The translations under genes were made by a program, and so were the position numbers. From contig NW_006500010.1 of assembly GCF_000471905.2 (NCBI RefSeq), positions 3,493,401 through 3,557,400 on the forward strand: a DNA stretch of 64,000 bases, written 5' to 3'. This document shows, in pieces, positions 12,025-21,937 of this stretch. Each line of letters opens with the position of its first letter. Position 1 is the first letter of the stretch. The notes under the pieces are model-generated. The model was not told the DNA's origin. It worked only from the letters and a program-made list of their open reading frames with translations, and did no database searches. Source of the DNA: Amborella trichopoda (taxonomy: Eukaryota > Streptophyta > Magnoliopsida > Amborellales > Amborellaceae).

Positions 12025-12700
12025 TTGTTCAGCTTTCTATGTAGAAAATCATCTGGAATTGAAAGAAGAGCACCAAGACTGGTCATAAACTATAAGCCTT
12101 TAAATAAGGCTATTAGATGGATCAGATATCCTCTCCCTAACGGAAAATATCTTTTAGACAGATTGGTCGATGTATGTATATTCTTAAAATTTGACTTAAA
12201 ATCTGAACATCGGCAAATCCAAATTGCTGAAAAAGATAAATATAAAATTGTTTTTAATGTTCTTTTTAGACATTATGAATGAAATGTAATGTCATTTGGT
12301 TAAAAAATGCCTCTTCTGAATTTCATAATATTATGAATGATATCTTTAACCTCTATACAAAATTCATAATTCTTTATATTGATGATGTGTTAATCTTTTC
12401 GAACTCTTTAGAGCAGCATTGGAGACATTTAAATATCTTTATAAAAGCAGTAAAAAATGCCGGCCTAGTAGTCTATGCAAAAAAGATTACTCTCTTTCAA
12501 ACAAAGATCAGATTTCTTGGTCATAATATCCACCAAGGAAGTATTATTCCAATAGAAAGAGCTATCCAATTTGATGAAAATTTCCTGATGTTATAAAAGA
12601 TAAAAATGAACTACAAAGGTTTTTAGAATATTTTTATAAAAATATTACTTTTGATGCAAAACCCTTATTTCAACGACTCGAAAAGAGTCTTTCTGAATGG
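12025..12700 (+). pseudogene. Pararetrovirus reverse transcriptase remnant
   Basis: Frames 12025-12282 and 12279-12596 carry recognisable reverse transcriptase blocks: RAPRLVINYKPLNKAIRW, FLKFDLKSEH, and the catalytic YIDD box at 12375-12386 followed by VLIFSNS, then the KIRFLGHNI block. The two frames are offset, so a frameshift lies near 12280, inside the palm domain. Upstream (about 11830-12020) the stretch containing HDFNERMIPIKSRPIQMN also belongs to the domain. The YIDD residues are intact but the enzyme as a whole is interrupted. Confidence 0.85.
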
Positions 12701-12779
12701 ACGGAGGAAAATATATAGAAAAATAAAATTAAAAACTAAATAATTACCATATTTGGCCTTATATAATCCCAGTGCTTTT

Positions 12780-13152
12780 AAAATAGTCAAAACTGATGCG
12801 TTTGAACAAAGATTAAGATGAATTCTCAAACAAAGAATCCCATGATAAGGAACAACTAGTTAGATTTACTTATAAAATCTAGAATCCTGCCCAACAAAAA
12901 TATTCTATAGTAAAAAATGAAGTTTTACTTACTATCCACTGTGTCACCAAATTTCAAAGTGACATACTTAATAAAAAATTTATTATTATAGCTGATTGCA
13001 AATCAGTAAAAGAAATCTTAGAAAAAGATGTTAAAAATCTAGTTTCAAAACAAATTTTTGCAAGGTGGCAGGCTATATTATTAGCATTCGAATTTACGAT
13101 TGAGCATATTAGTGGTAATTCAAATTATTTGCATGACTTATTGATTCGATAA
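12780..13152 (+). pseudogene. Pararetrovirus RNase H remnant
   Basis: A long readable stretch includes ILNKKFIIIADCKSVKEIL and ARWQAILLAFEFTIEHISGN, typical of the C-terminal part of the RNase H domain of pararetroviruses and gypsy elements, ending at a stop near 13150. RNase H removes the RNA template during replication. The N-terminal part of the domain is shifted and degraded. Confidence 0.75.
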
Positions 13153-13199
13153 TTTTTACAGGGTCGGAAGGGGGAAGCAACCGATAGAAATCATTTCAA

Positions 13200-14260
13200 A
13201 TCCCTGTAAAAATTTGGCAACACCGTCAAAAATCCCAAAGACATTAATACGAATGCCAAATAGAGAGATTGAAATATCTCCCAAACCCTTAAGGACTTAC
13301 AGTCCAAATATCCAAGGTGAAAAAACACCATATATAGCCTCAACAACAATTCCATTACTGATAGTGGACAATAAACACAAAGATAACCATCTGGCTGACA
13401 TTGCAGCGATATATCTTAATGATCATATTCATCATTCGAATGGGTTTAAAACACGGGAATATTACGAGGTTGTTTTAAAAGGAACACGACGGTACATATG
13501 GTTCATAACTATAGAAATAATGTACAATACTTTTCCTATTCAAAGTTTCAAATCCTTAATGTAATGTCATACAGGGAGTGGGACTTTGATCCATTACAGC
13601 CTAAGTATTTTCAAGAGCAAAATATGACTATTAAGTCATTCAATTATTATGACTATATAAAAGCATGATATTTAATATTTTCATATCAAATCCCACGTGT
13701 ACTCGTAGCTGATTTTTACAGTTCAAGACAAAATGCCTATGAGAGAGACCCAACTGGTTTTATACATGGGGACCTTTCCCTAATATACTTCCTGATTCAA
13801 TTAAATAATTGAAACAAAAACTTTTCGAGTTTAATAAAAATGCTGGTAAGAGAGACCTAGATTTGTATTTGTGGGTTTTATATGAAATCCTATGGATTAT
13901 GAGATGAGAATATACTATGAGTGAAGATAATGATCGATGGGATTAGATCCCAAATATTGAAAGATATATTAAATGGTGAGATAATTTCACCACCACACAA
14001 CTTGTCCCAAATAAAATCACCTTCAAAAATGTGGTTCCAGTTAATTTAACTGTCACTAGTGAAGTAGATGAATTACTAGACTATTTAAATCAAGTAGAGA
14101 CAAAACACATATCTAAAACTGAGCTTAAAAAAAGGCTCTTAATGGCCCTACGAGACAAAGAAGATAAAATATCTACCTCCCAGCCGGATGACGAAAATCA
14201 AAATGAAGAAGGCCTTGATCAAGAGTACTCTAAGCCTTTTGCCTCACAACACAGTTAAAA
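13200..14260 (+). pseudogene. Unassigned viral reading region downstream of RNase H
   Basis: Open stretches at 13214-13564 (116 codons) and 14031-14258 (75 codons, acidic at its end) with stops between them lie after the RNase H and before the promoter-like region. Position and content fit the second reading frame found downstream of the polymerase in florendovirus-like genomes, but I recognise no domain. It is broken. Confidence 0.45.
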
Positions 14261-14373
14261 TACTGTTCAAGATAAGGGATGAACCAACTCCAATCAATCT
14301 AGGACACATGTCCCGACAATGCTTGAAAATTCATAAGAAAAAGACAAAATAATCCAGTATTTTTTCAACAAAA

Positions 14374-14600
14374 CACTGTAGCAACGGTCACTGTAGCACT
14401 TTCACCATACAGTCACTGTAGCACTTTTCACTATTCAACTATTATGTAGACTTCAACAAAAATCAAGTCCACCAACTATCCACTGTGCGGAATTTAAATT
14501 AATTCAAGTCCACCGATACTATACGGACTTCAAACAAGTTCAAATCCACCAACAATTAAAGTTTATAAAAGAAGGCACTCCCTCTTGAAGAAAGCATCGA
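14374..14600 (+). promoter_or_regulatory. Pregenomic-RNA promoter-like region with TATA box
   Basis: CACTGTAGCA occurs three times (14374-14383, 14389-14398, 14414-14423), followed by two related CAAGTCCACC blocks and then TTTATAAAAGAAGGC at about 14560-14575, a good plant TATA box, and GCACTCCCTCTTGAAGAAAG. This layout (short activator repeats, TATA, then the end of the genome) resembles the transcript promoter of plant pararetroviruses. Activity is inferred only. Confidence 0.5.
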
Positions 14601-14900
14601 AAGTTTTCAAGTAGTTTTAGAATTTTAAGTTATGTCTCGTCTGTAATAATTTCTCTCTTCCTTTCTTTCTAAGTCTTCCTTGTTGCTCTTGTTGCAAAAA
14701 ATATTGTATATCTGGTGGTGTATCAAGTTTCTCTTTCTGCTTTGACAATTATCCCTTATTATGTAAGTTTTTCCTGTTTTAATATAAGAATGTTATCTTT
14801 AAATCCATCTTATTAGATTGTATTTCGATGAATTAATTTCATCTCATCTCTTATATTGTAATATCTTGTTTTGTTTTACTTTTCGTTAGCTTTCGTTAAA

Positions 14901-15250
14901 ATTTGGATAATATTATATTATATTATATATTACTATATAAATATCTTGTGTTATACTATATATAATATATAATTTTATATATTACATATAATATTTTTTT
15001 TATAATTATATTACATATAATATTCATTTTATTATAATATATAATACATAAATATCTTATATTATACTAAATATTATTATATTATATATAACATTTATAT
15101 TGATATATTATAAATAATACATTTATTATATTATATTATGATAAATATTATATTATATGTTATATATAATACAAATATATCTTACTAAAATATATAAAAT
15201 ACATTATATTATATATTATATTATGTTTTATATATATATATATATAGATT
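14901..15250. repeat. TA-rich low-complexity tract right of the pararetrovirus
   Basis: Runs of TATATTATA, ATATAATA and a TATATATATATA block near 15230. It mirrors the tract at 5227-5620 on the other side of the viral insertion. Confidence 0.8.
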
Positions 15251-15469
15251 ATTTTATCCAAAATTTCATTGCCAAAAAACATAGTCTATGATAGTAAATC
15301 ATCAGTAAGAAACCCGAAAATGAAAGGTCATGAAACTAAATCCTACCATTCTGGCACCTATCTCATATGAAAATAAAATATGCAAAAACTTGGCAAAAAT
15401 ATTGGAAGAAAGGTTCACCATAAATCGGTATATTCATCTTAAATAACATTAATAGTTTTCCACAATAAT

Positions 15470-15665
15470 ACTATATAAGTTGATGCCCATGCAGTTTCAG
15501 CTTTGGAACATAATGATACTATATAAAGTGACATGAGGCCCAATATATAAAGTTGATGTCCATGCAGTTTCAGTTTCACAATATTTCTTTTGGCCTAAAA
15601 TATCTAAACAGTAGCATTGGAACATAATGACACTATATAAGCCGATGCCCATGCATTTTTAGCTT
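15470..15665 (+). repeat. Three degenerate tandem copies, period about 73-89 bp
   Basis: GATGYCCATGCA occurs at 15482, 15555 and 15644, each preceded by a TATATAA-like block. TTGGAACATAATGA with following ACTATATAA occurs at about 15503 and 15618. The function is unknown. Confidence 0.7.
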
Positions 15666-16357
15666 TGAAATGGATTTGTAGTGTTGTACACTAATCAAAG
15701 AGTTTGAAAGGCCCACACTCATTAAATGTCTGAGAGGTACATCTTCATAGTTCCACAAAATATTGGAAGAAAATTGATTCATAAATCATATTGGGAATTA
15801 ACTTACTATTTACATTAGCCCCTAATCATTCGTTTCTTACTGCCCAATGACAACAATTATCGGACAAGGAAATATAACTACATTTAAACCCATCCAGTAA
15901 TTGCTTATATATAAAGTTATTATTGATTATGTGTCACTTTTTTTGGCAAGACAGAATCTTTTAAATTTTTTTGAAATTTGAAATGGAAGAAATCCATTGA
16001 ATTGTACAGTACACTATGAATACTTGGTTCCAAGTTCTGTACATACTCAAAACCTAATTAACAGAACAAAGAGGGTTGGAGGTATTTAGTGTTTTTGACC
16101 CGCAAAAAAATTAGATGGGTATCTCAATTTATCCATGAACAAAATCCTAGGATTTTTTTATAAAAAAATTCATTACAAAAAACCAGAAGAATAGCATGAA
16201 GAGCATGCAATAGCCATGAAAATTTCTAACATTTATTTAACCCAACTTCTCATTTCAAATATCCAAAACATTGATTAAAAAACTAAAAAGCCATAACTTC
16301 CTTAAATCAAATAACACCTAAAACTTATAAATCAATAAATTTACGAAACTCATGCAT

Positions 16358-16393
<36 letters not shown>

Positions 16394-17410
16394 GAAACAC
16401 ACCTTGTTGTATGAAAAAAAAGAAAGATCGCACCTATTTTGAGAGGTTGAGAGGGGCACGTGAATCTAATTGAGATACAAGGCTTATAAAAAATAACATG
16501 AGAGACTTCTATTTATAAGACTTCTAAAACTAGGATAAAGGTTTTAACCTATTTATAAGACTTCTAAACCTAATTAGGATATAAAATCTCTCTCCCTTAG
16601 CATGATGGTGATATTTTAGGTAAGGAAATAGTAAGTATAAATTTAAAGATATAGGTGAGATATAGATTGCTCTCTCTCATTAGGACATAAAATTTCTCTT
16701 AGCATGTGATTTATCTAAATAGAAGTCTAGGTGCCTACTCTCCTTCTATTTTAGAAGATATGTTATCTTCTCCCTCTTCCCTATTTAGAATATTTAGCTT
16801 TTTCTCTCTCTCTACTTACTCCCTCTAATATGCTATTTTAAGATATAGGTGAAGATATGCTATCCCTTAAAATTTATGATGCATAGAGATTATTGAAATC
16901 TTATATCTAATTTTTGGAATGAGCATAGTAATCTGTGTCTCTCTTATCATTTCGAACACATTTAACGCAGTAGACTTATCTAAATAGGAAGCTTAGATTT
17001 AATTAAATTTAAAGTTCTGTATATCTCTCTTGTCCTTCCCAACTCATAAAGCATGAGACTTATCTAAATAGAAGTCTAGGTACATATTCTCCCTCTATTT
17101 TATAGGATACACTATATTTTTTCTCTTCCCTATTTTAAAAGATAGAGCTCGTTCTCTCTCTCTCTCTCTTCCCTTAGGGTTAGAACCCTGTTTTAGAAGA
17201 TATGCAAACCCCTAAAATTTATGAGTACTCTCTCTCTTCCCTTTCTTCCCCTAAAGTATACATACTCTATCTCACTCTTCCGGTGATCACCTCTGTTTGA
17301 AATGATTATGGGCTGCATAATACGCAACCCCTTGGTTTACGGTTGACGTGATTTTTTGTGGTGGTATGTCAAATGGCCAACGATTCCACTGACGGCATTG
17401 GGCACTGCTT
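15666..17410. other. Intergenic AT-rich DNA with short repeats, no gene
   Basis: Holds a (GA)16 microsatellite at 16361-16392, CT-rich patches, and a degenerate duplication of about 90 bp: TTATCTAAATAGAAGTCTAG followed by GT at about 16700 and again at about 17060, with a partial third near 16978. No coding signal. Confidence 0.6.
16361..16392. repeat. (GA)16 microsatellite
   Basis: Uninterrupted GA dinucleotides. Confidence 0.98.
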
Positions 17411-17419
17411 CTCGTAGCT

Positions 17420-17810
17420 CCCATTCAAAAGTGACCAGGACATGATTGCTCGCCGTACCAATGTTGGCACTCCCATCGTCCAAACAATGATAATTACTTT
17501 CCGTCACAATCCAAGCATTATGAGATCTAACGATGGGCGGTAGTTTGAGGAAATGGGAACTCGATGTTGTTGGCCATGGTGTCAAACATTACTACCCCCA
17601 TTATCTGCACAATCATGGTTACTTTACGTTGTTATTCAAGCATTCCCATGTCTGGCAATTGGCGGCAATTTAAGCTAATGGGAACTCGATGTTGCTGGTC
17701 CTGGTGTCGAACACTGCTACCCCAATCACCTAAGCAATCATGGTTACTTTATGTCGCAATTCAGGCATTTTTATGTCTGACGATTGGCGGTGAGTTTTGC
17801 AAATGTAAAA
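17420..17810. repeat. Three tandem copies of a 125-bp unit
   Basis: AAATGGGAACTCGATGTTG occurs at 17551 and (slightly changed) at 17676, and a truncated form at 17801. Between them CAATCATGGTTACTTTA and GATTGGCGG-type blocks recur with the same spacing. The unit is less AT-rich than its surroundings. A short minus-strand frame crosses the first copy but does not persist in the others. Confidence 0.75.
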
Positions 17811-18444
17811 CAATAAATGACGTTATAATTTTATATTTAACGCCGTCCAATATTTCTAACATTGGACTAACCTAAAGAGATATATGTACCCTAACTTTTA
17901 AGGCAGTCAAATGTTTGAAACATCAAATGGATCCCAACAGGGTATTTGGATTACAAAACAATCTTATTTTTTTAAAAAAAATACAAAAAATAAAACAAAA
18001 AACTGGTCCCATATTGGAAATATCGTATCAAAGGACAAATTAGAATATATAAAAAAAAAACACTTAGAAGACAAGCTTGCACATAAAATTTGGCAAAATT
18101 TGGATCTTCTCATAATTTCTAATCTTTTTTCATGTGGGGTTGTACTTTTTCCTTCTATTTCTACAGGCTTCTCTCTCTCTCTCTCTCAATACATTATCGT
18201 TATTGACTTTGATGATGTCAAGGGGGATGTAGTGTAATTTGCACTGTGTTCCCCAAAACACATGCACATGGAGCACTACATAAGTGCAGTTAGTACTCAG
18301 TCTTGGGTACTGTGCACTGTGCACAACAACAAATTACTCAATGTGTACTATTCATGTTCAGAGAGTAGGTGCGTTGCCTGTACTTATGATAAGCATTGTG
18401 CACCCGCGTACCTGAGTGCTGGCATATTCCACCTGATACACTCA
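17811..18444. other. Intergenic DNA, no gene recognised
   Basis: Includes a (CT)n patch at about 18171-18188 and GTGCACTGTGCACAA-type short palindromes near 18312. No coding family recognised. Confidence 0.5.
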
Positions 18445-19187
18445 TGAAAATGAAGACTATATGTTGACTTTATTGATAAAATACCATCATCTTCCATCTC
18501 CCATATAATCTCGTCGTTAGCATTAGGATATATATAAACATCTTCCAACAACTCCAACGACTGATCTACTGCCACATGCAGAATTCGATTATAGATGCAA
18601 TTAATATTCCGTACTAAAGATGAACCATTATGATGTCCATATGATAAGATACCATTTGAAATAAATATGGAAAAAGGAAATTGAAAATAATATTTGAAGC
18701 CCAGCTAGAATGCCCAAAAAGAGTTAAGTTTCGGTTGCCAACTGAACATCTGGTGTGGCACACCACAAAAGTTATCATAAATGATATAGATTTCCATAGG
18801 ATGGAAGTCTGAGTGCGACTGTTACTCCTAGAAATAAAAATGATTAATAGGGTTCACTCCATATTTAGCAATTAGTACATCTTTCGATAATTGATTTCCA
18901 CCTTGCATAGACCGCCATCAGCATTTCGAAATCCGAGCCTGATTAGCATATTTTAACTTATGTATATCCAAACCTCCTTCTATTTTTGGTGTACAAATTT
19001 TGTCTCAGTTCACCATATGATATGTTTTCAACTCTTGATCTGAACCCTATAAAAAATTCCGCATGAGCTTTTTTAATAGCTTGATAATGGAAGCTGGCAT
19101 AATAAATAAATACATTTGCTTGATTGGAAGGCTAGCAAAAGAGTATTTAGTCAAAGTGACTCTACCCCCTAAAGAAAGATGTTGTTA
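18445..19187 (-). pseudogene. LINE (non-LTR retrotransposon) fragment, end of reverse transcriptase to zf-RVT region
   Basis: From about 19187 down to 18920 the minus strand reads in one frame: LSLGGRVTLTKYSFASLPIK, a block ending KKLMRNFL, EGGLDIHKLKYANQARISK and LIAKYGVNPIN, the usual sequence after the palm domain of plant L1-type LINEs. Further on, IIWEMEDDGILSIKSTYS (about 18470-18520) matches the block before the zinc-binding reverse transcriptase domain. Three in-frame stops fall where these proteins have tryptophan (after NFL, after VN and after KC), so TGG has become TAG or TGA. The palm domain and first ORF are missing, so this is a truncated, dead copy. Confidence 0.8.
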
Positions 19188-20869
19188 GGAGGTGCAAGTT
19201 GAATCTTGGTCATCTGCAAATACTTATGCCACTAAGTAGAGATCAATATGGAAATTTTGGCATGTTCCTTACTATTTGACCTCACAGGTAAGCTCTGCAC
19301 TTGGGTGGTATTGTCTAATAAGTATGGTCATTGTGGTATTGAATAGTGGCATGCCAAGCTAGCAACACCACCCATTCATGCACAACTGCAAAAGAACTTT
19401 ATTCCTGCTGCATCCAAACGGGGGCTTACAACAATTTGAACTAAGTGGCACATCCTTGGAGTTAGAAGGAGTAGCATAATCCAACAAGTGACATTACCCA
19501 TTGAAGTAAGATAATAGTTGATAAAACTGAGGCAATATTGGTTATTTATAGAGGGATGCATTCTTCTAATACTAGAAGCTTTACCATTTCAAAATGCAAA
19601 ACCTTTATCACCATAGAATGAAAAGAACCAAATGTGTAAGATCCATATATGCACTGAAAAATGATGGGCAGACTTTATTAGAACCCCTAACTCTAAAAAG
19701 AAATCCATGACGAAAATACTTGGCAATAAAATAATGTTCAGAACTTTGACAGAGTGTGCAATTCAACATTTTTGGAGAATGGGAGTACTTTGATACTCCA
19801 AGAAGCTGGTTGAAGATTAGGTCAATAAGATGCAAGGGCATTTTAGTCATCTTGTATTAGGAATTTTTTTTTAAAAAAGTTTTTAACAAGTGAATACAAC
19901 GTACATATCCGAATCCCAGCCCACGCTCATGTGGTTGACAGAGAGAGAAATGTAAGAAACATCCTAACACTATAAAAATGCCATAAATACCCACTCAGCT
20001 CTTTTGCTATTGGGTTCTCCAATCTCTCTTGTGAGTGACTAAAATACCCTTATTTATTGAGAATGTCCCTCCTAAACTAGCATGCACCCCATTTTTACCC
20101 AAAAAAAATGCATCCCATTAAAAACCAAAAGCAGCAATGAAAAACCATCAAATGGGATGGAACTCTTTATAATCCCAAATCAATGGTATGATATGTCAGT
20201 ATTTAAGATATGGAATGACAGCTGTCAGGGCGAGTCGTTTGGCCGATTCTAGACAAGTCGGCCGTGAACAGTGGAAAAAAGAAACACAAAAAACAACTCG
20301 TCATTAACTTGGGAATCACATGAATCCTGCATGAGTTTTGTTTTACCTAGGGCAATTCCACCAATTTAGGGCTACTTGAGAACATGAACTCCCAAATTTC
20401 AGATAGCTCAGGCGATTCCAAATCAGCTCATTGATTTTTTAATCACTACTTATAACGGTCATATCGGAGACTCTATTTTCTCTTAATTCTCTATATTAAA
20501 TCCTATATTAAATCCCTAGCGTCATTCATCAAACAAGAAATCAACATGAGATCAAACTTCCACCAAGATAAAATTAGATTGAAAGGGTACAATTGCTCAT
20601 TTTGGGTCACTCTTTCACACACCCCAATTCTCTTTACCAAACTAGGTTTAGCAATCAACATGAGATGCATCAGTCCACAACAATTGTTCGAAAGAGATTA
20701 AGGGGTATAAAGGTCTTTCTAACTGTAGGATTGTAGGGTAGTTACTGTGGTTTTTGGAGGGTTTGATTTTAAGGGACTTTTCTGTCATTTGGGGGCAATG
20801 AATAATTGGGGCATGAGATGTACATATCCCTTGCAACCGGTCACAATTAACATGCTGGATTCCCCCTCC
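19188..20869. other. Intergenic DNA upstream of the CW gene, no gene recognised
   Basis: Short open frames only. The part nearest the gene (20600-20870) should contain its promoter, but I see no convincing TATA box. Confidence 0.5.
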
Positions 20870-21937
20870 TTCTGACACACACTGTCTCTCTTTCTCTCTC
20901 TTCTTTCTCTCTCTCTCTCTACATCTGAGACGTAGCGTCGAAACCCCAACGAAAGGAAGGTAAAAAAATCCGAATGTAAAATTCCCCTTTTTCTCTCTTT
21001 CTCTCTCTAGAATGTTTTTTAATTTTTATCTCTCTCTTCTCTTCTTCTTCTAGTTAGATCGGTGTGGTTCTTTGGGGACAGTTATTTGGTTTTGCACCCC
21101 ATACCCTGGCGGCGTTCTCCATTCTTGCTTTGCTCGAACACAAATTGGAAAAAGAGAAAAAGGGGTTAAAAATAAGGGGAAAGAACATGTTTACGTCGTC
21201 TTTGATTGCAGAGAACCATGAAAAGTCAGCTTTTTGATGGCAATTGATTGAAATCAGGACCTGGGTTTTTTGACGGTTCGAGGTCAGGAGTCTTGTAAAC
21301 CCTGGTTTTACTTGGTTTCTTCTCGTTTTTGGTGTGTGTGGGTTCTTTTTCATGGTTGCTGGTGCTTGGTCTTCGAGATTCATGGTCGATCCTTGCAATC
21401 AGTGGCTTGTTCTTGGGTGAATTTTTGCGGGTTCTTGGGGGTTTGGGATTTGTGTTATTTGTTTAATTGGATTTTGTGATGACTGGTTTGGATTGTGAGT
21501 GATGATTCTTGGTGAGAAGGAGTGGGTGTTATCTCAGGGGATTGTGTTAATTCATGGCATATTTCTGGTAAAAATTAACGGGCTTCTGGCTGTTCTAGAT
21601 TTTAGGTTTTGTTGGGATAATTCATTTGGGGTTCACTGCTGATTGGAGATGAAGAATGGGTTTTGATTTTAGAGAGAGAGAGAGAAAGCATTCTTATTAA
21701 CTGGGTTCCTGATTTTCAGTGTGATTTAAACGGCTTTTCTCAGTTTTTTGTGTTATTAAGGAAATTGAGTATCATTGCTAGCAACTAATTGCCGGTGCAC
21801 AATTTTCTGGAAATTATCCAGATATTAATATATCTGGAAATGTTTTGTGATTATTGGATTTCTAAGTGATGATCAGTTGTGGAAATGGGGATTGTTTTAT
21901 TGGGAGAAATTGTAGCTTGCGTTAGGGTTTCTCTTTG
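20870..21937 (+). promoter_or_regulatory. Leader region of the CW zinc finger gene
   Basis: Pyrimidine-rich tracts (CT repeats at about 20881-20921 and 20992-21052) are typical of plant 5' leaders around the transcription start. A possible 5'-UTR donor GAAGGTAAA lies near 20957. The following 900 bases are T/G-rich like a plant leader intron. The transcription start and any leader splice sites are not fixed by sequence alone. Upstream ATGs occur in the unspliced leader. Confidence 0.45.

Larger units (their letters stand above)
5621..14900 (+). mobile_element. Endogenous pararetrovirus (Caulimoviridae, petuvirus/florendovirus-like), decayed
   Basis: In plus orientation I see, in viral order: movement-protein-like region (about 6030-6470), coat-protein-like region (7112-8340), CCHC zinc knuckle (10462-10503), aspartic protease (about 11340-11590), reverse transcriptase (12025-12700), RNase H (about 12780-13150), a further unassigned reading region (13200-14260), and a promoter-like sequence with a TATA box (about 14370-14600). 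Without the LTR inserted at 8343-10295 the span is about 7.3 kb, close to a whole genome of this family. Many stops and frameshifts interrupt it, so it cannot encode a working polyprotein. The gene order and lack of an integrase set it apart from gypsy elements. Genus placement is inference. Outer borders are approximate. Confidence 0.85.

Noticed and set aside
17337..17585. 82-codon minus-strand open frame
   Set aside because: It sits in the 125-bp tandem repeat and is not maintained in the neighbouring copies.
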